Source: Halichondria panicea
Taxonomy: Eukaryota; Porifera; Demospongiae; Suberitida; Halichondriidae
DNA length: 64,000 nucleotides
Direction of reading: 5' to 3'
Assembly (NCBI RefSeq): GCF_963675165.1
Contig: NC_087383.1
Coordinates: 1,456,979 to 1,520,978, forward strand
This document shows, in pieces, positions 9,145 through 30,600 of the stretch; position 1 is the stretch's first letter, and each line of letters begins with the position of its first letter. The position numbers and the translations under genes were made by a program. The notes below the pieces were generated by a model that saw nothing but the letters and a program-made list of their open reading frames with translations, did not search any database and was not told the origin of the DNA.

Positions 9145-11943
9145 CTATGAGATTGTACAAACTAATACTAGTTCTAATAGAACACCTAATGTGACAAAGA
9201 TAACGTACAAACTCAAAAAGAACAGTCCCAGTAGTTTTCCAAGCTTCCATCTGAAAATGGCTATGCTAAACACAGCGATTAGGAGCATCCCAATAAGCAG
9301 TATAACTTCGCAGAAGAGGCCCATACTGAACACCCCAATCGGCTCTCCATTGTTGATTGCACTGAACAGTAGCCATGCTACTGGGAGGCTGTAAAAAAGA
9401 AAGGGCAGTGTATTATTGTGTTGTGACAACCAAAGGATAACACAAGTTAGACTACTCTACCAGTAAATTGTGTAGTGTAAAAACACGTACTCAAACCCGT
9501 ACCCTATGTTAGCACAATTAAGTGTTGCATGTGTACCGTGGCAGTCACTTACCCAACAGTAATGTCAAAAATATTGCTTCCGATAGAACTGGACACGGCC
9601 ATGTCTCCATAGCCTTTCCTAGCCACGATCACACTGCTTATCAGGTCAGGAACACTAGTACCAGCAGCCAATAACGTACTCCCTGTAACCTGTGCCAGTT
9701 ATAATTGCATGATCGATACAGCTTGCTAATTGAGCTACATGACATGCATGTACGGGAACTATGCAAATCTTTTAGTGATACGTGTAGTGTAACAGTTGTG
9801 CTAATACCATAGTGCTAGAAAAATGTATATGTGTGATGCTATTTATGTGAGCGCCTATCATATCGCATAAATTTGTATTGCACAATTATTGACCTTTATT
9901 CGAGGCCTGTACAATCCCCATTGAAATCGTAGAGTTCAATAATATTGCATAACGTTTTTGTAGCCTTAAAATGCAATATTTTATGCTTGCATATATTTCT
10001 AGCACTACGGTAGTAATACTTACGGCCGGAGGGATCTTCGCTGTCTCTCCTAATACAGTAGCCCACCAGACCAAGAAGTAAGAAAATACACCGATCCATA
10101 CCACACTAACAACAAAGACATAGGGAAACCATAACTTCCAACGCTGCAAGAGTGGCAGAAGGGAAGTTAAAATTGTACTGTAACAACTTATATTTTACAA
10201 GCTATGCCTGTAATGCCAGTAATTATCATGCAGCCAATGTGTACATTGGAACGGAATAACAGTCTCAGTGATAATACAAGTGGAGTGATAGTAACTGAAT
10301 ATTTAACCTACCGGTTTTCTGACATTGGGTAGAGTGAAGTAGAGAAGTACAATCAGTGGAAAGAAAAGCACATATAGAATTCTCTTGCACCAACTCTTGG
10401 GAGGTATGATGTTAACTATTCCTTCCTCGTCGAACTCTGGCTCTTCTTGTTGTAACAGTTGTTGTTCTTGTGGCTCCTCTTCTTCTTGTTGTTCTTGTAT
10501 CTCTTCACTAAAATCAGGCGTTGCAGCTTGAACTTGAATGACAGGTATCGTGATTTGTTGGTTAGAGCCAGATGAACTTCCTCGACTACTAGAGCATCGA
10601 CTCTCTCCATCTCTTTCAACTACTTTTTGGATTTTAGTGATGGGGATATATGGAGATCGGGGTGGCTCAGGGGTGACTGACTGAGAGAAAAAAACTGAGG
10701 GGGTGGTTGATGTTTTTCGGCTTAGTAAAGGAGTGATAACACTCAGGTTGTATGGAGTTACGCTTTTAAATCCAGAGTCGCTGCTATGACGTCTTTGACA
10801 TGTTGAGGTAGACAGAGACACAGAATTCCCGTGCGCATTTCTAGTTGATGTTCTTCGGCTTAGTGGTAAAGGAGTGATAACACTCAGGTTGTGTGGAGTT
10901 ACGCTTTTAAAACCGGAGTCAGTGCTATGACGTCTTTGAAATGTTGAGATAGACAGAGACACAGACAATGAATTTGTGTGCTCATTTTTTCTTTCTAGTA
11001 AATTCAGAGTCTGTGTAGAGGATGAGAGATGTGGCACCAGATCGTCTGACCCCAAAAAATGCGCCTGAAATTAAAGAGGTGGCAATTAGTAGCACCTATT
11101 AACAATATCATGAAGGTGTCATTAACTTTAAGGGCTTACTTCTGAGACTGTCTCTTTAAGGGTATTTGAGGTAGCTTCTTGTGTTGAAGAAATAGGTATT
11201 GGTTCCACACGTCTTTTACACGAGCAACATTTTCGCAGCTTAGACAAATATTTACGAGCAAATGTTTCAGCTTTTCCATTGATAAACATGAAGAGCACGT
11301 AGAATACATACACCAAGAAGAGAATTAGTGATTCATACCATTCTATTTCTCTCCCTTGAAAGAATGCAATGAGTAATCCAAGAGAAAGTGCGTAGAAAAA
11401 CGTATCTCGAAATAACGGCCACCAAGTTAGCCTCAGTGGACGAGGAGCTACCAATCCACACACTCCAATCACAAACAAAATGTTGAATACTGCAGAACCA
11501 ACTATTGCTCCAAAACCAATAGAGTTCTGTGCAAGAAATGTTCCAAACATTGATGTGAAAAATTCAGGTGCACTCCCCCCAGCTGCCATGAATGTAGCTC
11601 CTGCGACATCATTGGGTATCTTGAGTTTTTCCACAATTACTTCCAAGCTGGGAACAAAGAACTCGTCGCAAACTAATGCAATACCTATCAACATGTAGAA
11701 GATTCCCAGTATGTGTAAAAGGATTGCTCCCATTCGTTTTTGTTCCAGCGTAAAGACATCTCTAGGAAATAGATCTGATTGGTTGCTCCTGTTGTTGCTC
11801 AATTCCACTTCAGATCTAGCTTGCACACTGATTTCCAAGTCTAGATTTTGATTTTGAACCAATGTAAATATGTATCCATAGAATGATGCCAGAAATACTA
11901 ATACAACTATCACCAGAGGCACAATATTTAGTCGCTTCACCAT
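9145..11943 (-). CDS. SLC24A: K+-dependent Na+/Ca2+ exchanger (SLC24/NCKX)
   Basis: Five exons (11140-11943, 10312-11064, 10024-10143, 9553-9689, 9145-9388) give 685 aa. The first exon holds a signal/TM segment and the alpha-1 repeat ([29 protein letters not shown]). The second is a long hydrophilic loop rich in Ser and Gln/Glu, with an internal repeat of RRHS(T/S)DSGFKSVTP. The last exons carry the alpha-2 repeat ([27 protein letters not shown]) and four further TM helices. NCKX exchangers extrude Ca2+ with K+ in return for Na+ at the plasma membrane. An upstream in-frame ATG at 12066 exists, but 11943 sits directly before the first hydrophobic segment and is the better start. It is divergent from PINCH (199 bp). 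Confidence 0.93.
10730..10960. repeat. Coding tandem duplication in the NCKX cytoplasmic loop
   Basis: Two direct copies encode RRHS(T/S)DSGFKSVTP, then (H/Y)NLSVITPL, then an arginine-rich RRTS-type stretch. They are about 110 bp apart. The repeat is in frame and looks like a duplicated phosphorylatable segment. Confidence 0.75.
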
Positions 11944-12142
11944 TTCAACTAGAGCAGTGGAGTGTGTATAAAATTCACACCACTTAGATGTTATTAGGAT
12001 GTTAGGTACGCATGCGCCGCACACGCATTGATCTCTCCCTCGAGGGCGATTTGATCCACAGAGCATGGTCGTTACATCTATTTGATAATGTTAGTGTGTG
12101 ACCTCTGACCCGCTTCCCCAAACTAAAAGGCAAAAAGCCAAG
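11944..12142. promoter_or_regulatory. Divergent promoter region of NCKX and PINCH
   Basis: 199 bp between opposite start codons. No TATA box is obvious. Confidence 0.45.
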
Positions 12143-14704
12143 ATGGATCCTGGGATGGTGTGTACGCTTTGTCAGGAGGCATTTGGCCGAGATGAGAACA
12201 TCCTGAACTCTGGAGGACAAGTTTGGCATGAGGCATGCTTCGTGTAAGTGAAAAATGTTGAACAGAGCTGGTTTTGCAGCTGGTTTTCTAAGCACTATGT
12301 TGATGTTGTTTTATTCTGTCCGATAGATGTGTCCAGTGTTTCCAGCCGTTCCCTAAAGGAGTGTTCTTTGAGGTGAGCTCATAGGTTAAGTCATACAATG
12401 CTCATCCAACCTCTTCTCCTCCAGCATGATGGCCGCAAGTATTGTGAGAGTGACTTTCACACCCTCTTTGCCCCTTGCTGCAGTGGCTGTGGTGAGAGAG
12501 AGAGAGAGGAGAGTGTGTGTGTGTGTGTGTGTGTGTGTTGTAACTATAGAGAGCATTCTTAATGTTGTTTTATTTGTGTCAGTGTTGTATATGATACTAT
12601 AATAGCTTAAACTTTAATCGTAGAGCATAAACAATCTATTTATTTATAGGCTATTTGCTCATATTTTGCCCCCCCTCCCCGTCCCTATCCAGGTGAGTTT
12701 GTAATTGGACGAGTGATTCGTGCTATGAGTCAGTCGTGGCATCCCGAGTGCTTCAAGTGCATCAGCTGTCATTGTAATCTAGCTGACATTGGCTTTGTCA
12801 AGAACCAGGGAAGGTATGTGTAGCTCCATTTATGGGCATTGGCTGGGCCTGTGTGTGTGTGTGCATTCCTGTTTATTTTTGGTCACTAGGCAACTAGTCT
12901 AAGTATGCGTCCTGTGTGTCTATAAAGGATTGCAAATTATGACCATTATTACATACTGAGTCTTAATGGTGTTTTGTACAGTGTCATGAATTCTGGATTG
13001 TAGATAGTCCCTCAATAGCTTTTTACACTGACGTATAATTATATCCAACTACATACTTCGTACTGTGTACACTGTACGTGATCATGGCCATATACTTTAG
13101 ACATTCTTCCTAATATTGTATTTGTATCGTCTGTTACTATGCAGGCCTCTCTGTAAGAAGTGTAATGTCGATTTCAAAGGTGGCTCTAAGAAGTTCTGTG
13201 GCAAGTGCAGTCTGCCTATTCAGGGGGAACACATTGTGTACAAATTCCAAGTGGTGCATCCGGAGCATTTCAATTGCCACAAGTGCACGTAAGAAATTAC
13301 CAGTAAACAAGTTAACAATATTTTCCTGCCTTCTGGTAAATTCAGAGACTGTTAACAATATTCCCCCCCCCCCCCTCAAAGTTACCATTAAGAGGTACAA
13401 GGTTACCCAATTTACACAGATATGCGTAAATAGATCTAGACAATTAAGAGATTTTCTCATTAACTTTAGAAAACCGCTAACTTCCAAGTGTCGTGAACAT
13501 GATGGTGAGCTGTACTGCCTTCGTTGCTATGACAGTATGGAGTCGGCCATTTGCTCAGCTTGTCGGTGAGTCCATCAACCACTTGTTTTTTGTTGCCTCA
13601 CTACCACTCTTCCTTCTTTATAGCCGTCCGATTGAAGGCAGGATTATTCATGCCCTCGGAAAGACCTGGCACCCGGAGGTGAGCGAGTACTACTCAGTTA
13701 TATAAGATTGGCTTTACAATATATTTATGGAATATTGTGATACAATACATAGTGGAATGTACTGTTTGTCTCAGGGTTCAGTTGCACTAATCATGGTTGT
13801 GTGTGTGTGTCTTCTCTATACAGCACTTTGTGTGTGCTCATTGTGAGAAAGCATTTGAGGGGAGACGCCATTTTGAGAAGAAGGGATTGGCTTACTGTGA
13901 GAGAGACTACAAGTTTGTAAGTCCCTGTTTGCCAGTATCTAACAAGTGTACGTTTAATTATTCATTTCTGTGTCCGCCTTTTCTCTCTCAGCTGTTTGGT
14001 GATGTGTGTTTCTCGTGCAACAAGCCTTGCCGTGGTGATGGTAAGTTGTGGTATCTACGAGTGTTGTCACTGTACGATTATTATACACGTCCCTGCAGTG
14101 GTGAGCGTGCTTAACAAGAACTGGTGCATTCACCACTTCCGTTGTACGGCCTGCGATTCACAACTGGCATCATCAAGGTTTGACTGTCATCTATTTTAAT
14201 TTAGTAATGCGTGAGGGTCAGAAACGACAAAAGGGTACATTTTTAGATGCCTTCCCCAAAATCCTGGCTACACCCCTGGATATGGGGTGCCGTTTGTGTC
14301 AAAATGCTGATTGTATCCACTTATATGCATAAGTGCGACCATAAGCATACAGTACCAGTGATGTAATTAGTCTCTGTGTGGTGGTTATTATCAGGGTGTC
14401 ATACAGGGGGGGGGAGGGGGGATATCCCCCCCTAGCTCCAATTCCCCCCCTTTCAATTATGACTGAGTGTCCATAGCTGGGTATTGAAATAACAGTTGAC
14501 CTTTTTTTAGCAACATTTTCTGGTTACTTTTCTCATTTCCCTCCTCTACTTCAAAATCCTGTATGACATCCTGATTATTCTAATTTTAATTCCCCCAGGG
14601 GTGGAGCTCGTTATGCGGAGATGGACGAGCGGCCGTACTGTAAGAAGTGCTTTGACAAGGTTCCTGTGGAACTGAGGAGGAGGCTCAAGAAACAATCAGA
14701 CTAA
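12143..14704 (+). CDS. LIMS1: PINCH, five-LIM-domain adaptor
   Basis: Eleven exons (12143-12243, 12327-12372, 12425-12491, 12693-12813, 13145-13288, 13470-13565, 13624-13678, 13824-13916, 13992-14040, 14099-14177, 14599-14704) sum to 318 aa. Five LIM domains are visible as repeated CxxC...WHxxCF...CxxC patterns, for example [36 protein letters not shown] and CFSCNK. The final sequence, [13 protein letters not shown], matches the conserved basic tail of PINCH (ELRKRLKK). PINCH binds integrin-linked kinase and parvin at integrin adhesions. A (TG)n and a poly-C tract sit in introns. Confidence 0.95.
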
Positions 14705-15113
14705 TATAAACCCATAACTATTATATGAACGGAGTGAATACATGCATGCGTAGATTTTATTCTCTTTCTGTTTTTAGTGTCTCGTAGCTTTGTCTTCAAT
14801 TAGTAGAGTTTGCGTAAGTTAAGTCTGTATAATTATACCATCATAATCTGATCGATGATCTCATATATAGTTTATACTGACAATGGAAATGGAAAAAAAT
14901 TGTGAATCAATCATAGTTATACGTAAAAAAGCTAAATTACAATTTTAATACAATTATAAAACAAAATTCAAAGTATTATGATCATACACACCCAGTCTGG
15001 ATGGCTTTCCACTTTAGTTACGTTTGAGAATTAAACCTGCGATAATGAAGGGGGTGGTCTCATTAAATATCATAATTATACGAAGCTAAGAGATTGATTT
15101 GCACATAAATTAA
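14705..15113. other. Intergenic between convergent PINCH and beta-mannosidase
   Basis: AT-rich 3' flanking sequence with several possible polyadenylation signals. No gene seen. Confidence 0.5.
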
Positions 15114-21483
<6,370 letters not shown>

Positions 21484-21676
21484 GTTGAGTTGATTGCTTA
21501 GCTAATCAGGCTTGAGGAAATGGGCGGGGCTGGATCATGAAGAGCAGCCACCCACTCAATTTGTTATTAACCGTGCAGTGTAGCAGTGCATAACAATAAC
21601 ATACATGATAGCAAATAATGTCCACTCATAAAATTGATATAAAAAAACACAACTGATTAAACAAATTGTGTTAATG

Positions 21677-22398
21677 TTATTTTGGTGTACAGATGTCCAG
21701 TACTAGAGTGTCTGACTCTGTATTTGACTTGATGATCTCCACCGCTTGCTCGTGTGTGCTGTACACAATGCTTTCTCTGTTCACACTCATTATCCAATCC
21801 CCTGCTCTCACTCCAGCAGCCTAAAGGGGGGGTGGGGGGTACATTAGAGAGCGGCCACTAATTGAGACTTACCTCTGCTGCCCCGCCCCCCTCCACTTGG
21901 GACACCAGCACAGGACGACACTTGCGTATGGATAATCCAAGAGATTGTATTGTGTTGTCCAACCTCACGCTACGCGGAGGAGACCATTGATGGTCGGCTG
22001 AGAATAGTGGGAGGGGTCCTAACACACGAAACAAGTCAGGCACTCTCACAGACAACATATTGGGTGGCTGGGAGTGGACGGCAATACCAGACGCTACATG
22101 TGCATGGAGGCAATAAAGAATGATTGAATGAGTACTGCATGCATGGTCGTACCTTGGAGAGAGGGTAAAATCAAAGTGTCGCCGGTCAATTGAGTGGCTT
22201 CAGCCATCTGAGACGAAGTGATTTCTGAAGCCTCAGCCAACATCTAATGAGGGGATGACAATATTATTTTGATTAATTAGAGATGTCCTTAATTAACGAA
22301 CCTTAGCGAGGGGTTCAATATGATGGAGGTCTCTACAGAGGCTGTGAAACTTGAGAGCAAACTCGTGAGAGAGGGTGGCACAGTTGAGGTGACGTTGC

Positions 22399-22494
<96 letters not shown>

Positions 22495-22521
22495 CGTGTG
22501 TGTGCGTGCGTGTGTGCATGC

Positions 22522-22553
<32 letters not shown>

Positions 22554-25477
22554 GTGTGTGTGTGTGTGCGTGCGTGTGTGTGTGTGTGTGTGTGTGTAAC
22601 GAGTGAGGTTGTACACTAACTAAAGGTATTGGAACGGTCAATATGAGAGCTGCATAATGTATCAATATAATTATTGAAAACAAATCACGGGCTCCCAAAG
22701 ATAGCTACAGAATCGGCTGAATTATAGAAAAAAGCGCAAGTCTTGGCTTAAAATTGCTACTTGTATCTATAAGCACACTGTGATAGTAATGGTTGGTATG
22801 GCAACTCACCGAGTCCAATGTGCACGGATGAGAGGTTATCGTTCAGCTCAGGAGGACTCTGTATGTACAGGAAGTGCAAGTCTGTACGCAGCTCCTCTGA
22901 AATACTCCCACCGTCAGCTAAAGAGAAAAAGTTTCCTCACGATAATGTTATTATGCGCACACACACACACAACTACTCACACAGGACGTTAGCAACAGTC
23001 CAATGAGCCATGGCTGCATGATAATGGGACAGGGCCTTATAATGAGCTTCCTTGATCTGAACAGAGATACTGGTATAACGGGTTATTTCCATATGCACGG
23101 TGGAAATGTTCGTATTGTGTAGAGCATCATCCGAAATTATAACTGCAAATTATAAATGTGCAATAGGTTCTATGCGAAAATATTAAGCTTGGTAGTTATA
23201 TACGAAAATATGCACCGACGGAAATTAGCCGCTATACGATATGTACAGTATATACAGATATGTACCAACCACTAAATGGCCTACCTTGACTAGCATTACC
23301 CAGCAGTCTGGGAGGTAACCTTTCACCTCTGACCTCTCCATGAACTCCCTCACAGGAGCGTAGCAGTCGGCCACACACTTTGCCTTGTGGGCGTGGTCAA
23401 TATGCTCACTCCCCACGTGCACAGAATCACACACCAACTCCTGAGCTTGTGCCTGCACATAGTGAGGTAAATAGTGAGGTAGTACAATCACCTCACCATA
23501 CTTTCCTTCAGAGGAGGTCCGACATGCGTGCACGAATCACTACAAGTTCAGTGCATTTGGCCTGGACGTTATCACGTGATCGTAATGATATCAATACACT
23601 GAACTTGTAGTGATTCGTGCACGCATGTCGGACCTCCTCTGACTTGCCTTACATGTATTAGAGAAAACCACTAGCTTTCAGTGTACACAATGGAACCACA
23701 CTCCTACAGTCTAGCATTTCTGCTTAAAATTCTATTTCAAGTGGGGGTGGGTGTTATCATAATAATTATATAGTACTGCCATTCCTGGTAACAATTCATA
23801 GCTAGTACATTCAGTGTGCTTACCCTCATAAGGTCAGCTAACATGGACAGCATCTCGGTGGAGAGGTCAGGAGAGGGGGCTTGGGAAAATTTGTCTCTTA
23901 CATACTCAAACATTCCTGCAGCTTTCTCCAACAGATCTACAGCTTTTGTGAGGCCCTGACTTTCCCTGTCCACTTTGGCAGCTAGTTGAGAGTAGAGGGC
24001 AGCTACATTGAACAGCACACAAGCCTGAGAGGGGGGGGTACATTGAACAGTACACAAGCCTGAGAGGGGGGCTACATTGAACAGCACACAAGCTGAGAGG
24101 GGGGCTACATTGAACAGTACACAAGCCTGAGAGGGGGCTACATTGAACAGTACAAGCCTGAGAGGGGGGCTACATTGAACAGCACACAAGCCTGAGAGGG
24201 GGGCTACATTGAACAGCACACAAGCCTGAGAGTTATGTGTCTAGAGAAGGTGGTGAAGACACTTACTCTCTCAAACACGGCAGTTTGCTGCTGGTAGGGA
24301 CGTCCATTGATGGCATCATACCTGTACCACAAACGAATCAGTTGACCTGATACATGCAATTAGCTGACTCACCAGGTAAAGGACAGGCCATGTGATAGCT
24401 TAGGGTGGATGAACCTCTTTGAGGCATGTTTCAACTGGCTGTTATATTCTAACAAAGTCCTCAATCCCTCCTCCGTACGAGGCACAGCGCTCACACTCTG
24501 CACGAATAATCAAGACAACTTGTGCAGTTAGTTAAACTCACATTTCGTAATTCCTGAAAAGTTTGAATGGCCTCTTGTATAGTGGCGGGGTCGATATGAT
24601 AGTGGGCAGCAGCTATCTTCTGTACAGCAAGAGTTAGTGTACATGTAATAATGGTGTGTATCAGTACAGCACTCACTCGAAATGAAGCCTCGAAGCATAT
24701 CTTGTGAGTTGCTTTGAATGCCAATGGGATGATCGGTACTTGAGTGGCATCACAGCTGTTGTAAGAACCAACTCATGTCAGCATACAAGCAACCCCCCAT
24801 GCTTGATGGTCATACAAGCAACCCACATTCCCCCGTGTTTGATAGTCATACAAGCACCCCCCGTGCTTGACAGTAACAAGGAACCACTCACTCACCCCGG
24901 TGCTTGATAGGCAGATAGGGAGCTATTGATCTTGCCTAGCTCACTTTGAAGGCCTTTGATCTTGGACTCTGAGAAACTCATTTCTAAGGCTGCTTGATTC
25001 TTTGTGTGTGTGTTTCTAGTAGCACCCAGCAACCTTCTTGAACCATCAGCAATCCTATCCTCCTTCTCAATCTCTGTGTTGAGCTCCACACGTCGCGTGT
25101 GCAGCTGAGATCGAAGTGTCTTTACATCTCCACCACCACTGGCGCCAGCACTCTGCACACAAGGTTAACAACAAAGCAGTTATTAGTACAACTCCTCACG
25201 TTGGATTGTTTCATTCTCTGTATGTACTGGTCCACTGCTGTGGACCTGCGTCTCACTAACATCTTGAGAGAGGCCATAGCTCTATCACAAGTTAACTAGT
25301 CTGTACTGTATACACACCTCTATGTGCATCATTGAACAATGTACACCCTATTAGGAAGCCATTTACTACCGCACACTCACACACTATGCATGCAGGGAAA
25401 ATTACCTCCTTAGAAAACTTGAGTAGATATCTCCCCCCATCAGCACCGCCATAATAGCTCTGAGCTTTGGAGGACAT
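21677..25477 (-). CDS. RHPN: Rhophilin (HR1-BRO1-PDZ Rho effector)
   Basis: Fifteen exons (25381-25477, 25200-25279, 24896-25152, 24677-24755, 24542-24619, 24373-24497, 24267-24321, 23824-24024, 23285-23452, 22981-23056, 22810-22917, 22302-22399, 22153-22243, 21873-22093, 21677-21820) sum exactly to 625 aa. Exon 3 is an HR1 (Rho-binding) coiled coil (QLHTRRVELNTEIEKEDRI). Then comes a BRO1 domain (VPIIPLAFKATHK, GLSFTWYDAINGRP, ACVLFNVAALYSQLA), and finally a PDZ domain (QSLGLSIRKC, AAGVRAGDWIMSVN) ending DICTPK. Rhophilin links Rho-GTP to actin and endosomal machinery. The first exon (MSSKAQSYYGG...) is less certain; a second possible start is MASLKML in exon 2. Two exon boundaries are copied into minisatellites. 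Confidence 0.92.
22401..22597. repeat. (TG)n microsatellite at a rhophilin acceptor
   Basis: About 200 bp of TG with CGTG interruptions. On the coding strand the CA array ends CACACAG at the acceptor of the exon starting TGCAACGTCACC, with no intervening pyrimidine tract. Confidence 0.95.
23072..23240. mobile_element. Inverted-repeat element, CGTATAGCGGG family (diverged)
   Basis: Left end TGGTATAACGGGTTATTTCC; right end inverted (GGAAATTAGCCGCTATACGA). It lies in a rhophilin intron. Confidence 0.65.
23509..23641. mobile_element. MITE, CAGAGGAGGTCCGAC family, copy 3
   Basis: 133-bp near-perfect palindrome with arms starting CAGAGGAGGTCCGACATGCG. The flanking 9-mers are ACTTTCCTT (23500-23508) and ACTTGCCTT (23642-23650), 8 of 9 identical. 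It is very similar to copy 2, especially in the outer 50 bases of each arm. It sits in a rhophilin intron. Confidence 0.9.
24003..24234. repeat. Minisatellite repeating the acceptor of rhophilin exon 8
   Basis: Seven tandem copies of a 32-34-bp unit. On the coding strand each copy reads CCTCTCAG|GCTTGTGTGC then TGTTCAATGTAGC: a complete 3' splice site followed by the first eight codons of the exon (ACVLFNVA). The most 3' copy continues into the real exon. Confidence 0.92.
24781..24897. repeat. Minisatellite repeating the donor end of rhophilin exon 3
   Basis: Three further imperfect copies of a roughly 33-bp unit contain the last codons of the exon (coding strand ATCAAGCACCGGGG) beyond the true donor at 24895. 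The extra copies keep GT but not the GTGAG consensus. Confidence 0.75.
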
Positions 25478-25544
25478 GTTGCTGATGTGGCAACACAAAC
25501 AATTATAGGATATTAATTAAAATTGATTTAATAGGGTATGAATA

Positions 25545-27373
<1,829 letters not shown>

Positions 27374-27631
27374 GGCCGGAGAGTAGCTTAATGATATTCA
27401 TAGTTTGACATCCTTTGAAGTGGTTGCCAGCTACAGTCAGCAATTTGCAAAATTAATGATGACACCCTCTGCATGCATGCATGCAAGTGAGCCCCTCCCT
27501 CAACCAAATGAGTGTGCTCTCAGACAATATGTACATAATTATATTAAATTTTAAATGCTGAAATTAATCTGACTTTTACTAAACATATTACATTGTATAC
27601 TATCAGTCCACCACTGAGTCTTAAAAATATC

Positions 27632-30600
27632 TCATTCCACAAACAACGAATAATGAGTGACTGAAAGTGTCGAGTGTTTGTCTCTAATGACAACTAGGAG
27701 TCCATTGTCCACAGCTGTCAAAGCCAGTGGTAGAAATTTAGTCTCCATTGACGGTCCAATTTTGAACCCACCCACGGGGTCAGAGTCCACAGTGTGAGGG
27801 TGTGGGTGTTGTGAGGGGCTCCACACGAGCAGTTGTCCATCCCAGCCGAGGGAGAGGAGGAGCTGTGATCGGGTGAAGTGGAGATCAGCGACAAAGGATT
27901 GGTGACCTGCACAAGAACATTACAGCAGTCAGTAGTCTAAGACAACACAGTTAGTCATTAGTCTAAACAGGAGCAGATCCTGGGATCGACATTACAGTAA
28001 ATCATTAGTCTGAATTGGCAGCATATCATAATAAAACAACCACAAGCATATAAAAAAGATACTACTAACAGGAAAATTTGGTGGGTGTTTTAATTTGGCG
28101 ATTTGGCAGATTTTACCAAAGATCGTCAAATCAAATTAAAAGTTTTTTCCGGTAGACACAATGTCATTGCTGTAGTAGCCACGCCTGAAACACCAAATAA
28201 AAAAAACCGCTAATTGCGTTTAAATGACTCATCCGCCAAATGTTCCAATTATACGGTACGTACAATCATGATTAATAATGATTAATAATAAGTACATGTA
28301 TGGAATACTGAAGTGTATACATACCTTTCAGTGTTAGCGTGTGCTGGAATTTCGGTCCATCTAACCTCTCAACTAAAGAAGAGGTGATGTAATACAAGAC
28401 ACAACACTCCTATACACTCACAGTAGTTGAAAAGGTTTGGCATTTGTTGGTTAACTAGTGGGCTAGTCGTTGGTGGTGGTGGGGATAAAATCAACTGGAC
28501 ACAGTCGTCACTTCCTCCAGCCGCCAACATTCTACAGGGTCACATGACATAGTTTACATAGTGACACATAGTTACATAGTGATGCTCACCGGTTGTCCTC
28601 AGACCAGGTCAATGTTGTCACACTGCTCCTACACACACGCATTGTTTGAAACAAACTGAGCTCATTCTCACCGTAAGAGTACAAGAGGACATCACCATGG
28701 AAACAACCAACAGCGAGCATTCTGCCACTGGAAGCCCACTTTACGATAGTCACTTGTGATGAAGGTTCTTGAAATTTGTTTATGACCTCAACTGACGTAT
28801 TCCTATAGCAAACAGAAATGAATAAAAATTTCAAAATTTCTTTCCTAATTAAAGGACTCACATTTGATTTACTTCGACCCTCCATACAATCACCTCCTTT
28901 CTGTTTGTACCCATGGCAACTAGTACACCATCAGGAGATTCCACTAACGATGTACTACAGACGAACAATACTCACATAACAAGACTATAGATACAGTAAC
29001 CCCTACCAAGTGTAGTTGTTCTGCTCTAGGGTTGACCAGACCACCTCCCCCTCTCCAGGGACTGACCCCACCCATCCGCCAGACTGACTGGACACTGCTA
29101 GCATCAAACCATTGCTAGTAGGCAAGCACACCATACTGGTGGACTCAGTGAGGGCCTGAGGGGATGAACAATATGAGAGCATCAGATTGCTGTCAGACCA
29201 AATGAAACATTCACCAGACTAGCTTACAACTGCAATAGTTTATGCTTTTGTAAATTTCTCCCACCTCTGGCAAATCTCCCAACTTTCTCCAATTATCCGA
29301 CTCTCCCAGCTCCTCCATAAACCTCACTGTACCTTCAATCGGCACAATCACTTCCGGTTTTAGCTCTTTTGTAGAACCTCCCAAACGCTCTTTTAATGCA
29401 ATTTTTCTGGCCTCTACCCGCACGCTCCTTCGCACAGCACCACTACTCTGCACACTACCACTGTTTCTCCTCCTAGCCTTGGTCTTTTTAGCCGTTTCCA
29501 CAACAGCCGCCTCCGTTGTTTCCATGGGAATAGAACCCGATGTATCCATGGCGACCATGTCACTACATACCATTGTCCGCCGAGTGTTCCAGTTAGAGAT
29601 GAGAGCAACAATTTCAGTAGAGGAACGGAGACAAACAAAAACAAATTGTTGTTTCTTGTGGTCGAGTGTAAGAGCACAGGGTGTTGTGAGTTTTTTGAGT
29701 TGAGAAAAGCTCTTTAATTTGAGTCGTCCTAGAGTGGTGATCTCTGAGTGCCCATTGGACACACCCACAGGCTCTCCACCTAAAGAGGAGAATGATCAAC
29801 ATTAGTTAATGCTACAGATATTACCACAAGGCTCTATAATATTATACCGTCAAGAAAAGTACTCTTATTCTTATCTACTCTTGATACCGTATAGCTGGGT
29901 ATAATTATTTTAAGGGTATAAACTTTCGCAAATGTTAGAAAGGTTTTTGCGGATTTAATTTTCGCGTAATAGCAGCCTTTTTGCAGCATGAATGCTATAT
30001 TAAATTCATAGGTATAAATGTTCGCAGTACATGCTTAATGAGCGAAAACCGCAAACATTTATACCCTCTAGGTGGCACACCTTTGTGTGCTGAAAGAGGA
30101 TGATGACAGAACTTGCAGGGAATGTGTCCAAGCTCCTCCTTTACTTTGGATTGCCCCACCCTCTGGAACGACTGCTGAATACTGATCAGGTTTGAGGTCT
30201 TGAACCCTGTACAGGTGCACACTACACTGCAATCCTGTATGGGGAAGATCCCAATGCATGTTAGAGGTCATGAACTCAGTACACAATACCACTGTTTTAT
30301 ACCCTATTCGGCATAGTACGTTACGTACATGTAGTTTACAATTACTTGAACAATACTTGAACACAATACTTGAACAATACTTGTACAGTGTTTTACCCTG
30401 GCTGTTTTACCCTGGCTCCAACAACCACCATGTTACAATATACTTGAACACAGTGGCTACTGTGCATATTTTTAAGAGTTACCTGTGCAAAATCGCCCCA
30501 CGGCAAATGTATGGGATCATGTGATCCGAACACAGGACTTCGGGGTACATCTAGGACAGGAATCTGATGCACACACCTCTTAGAGACGGCAGCTCCCACC

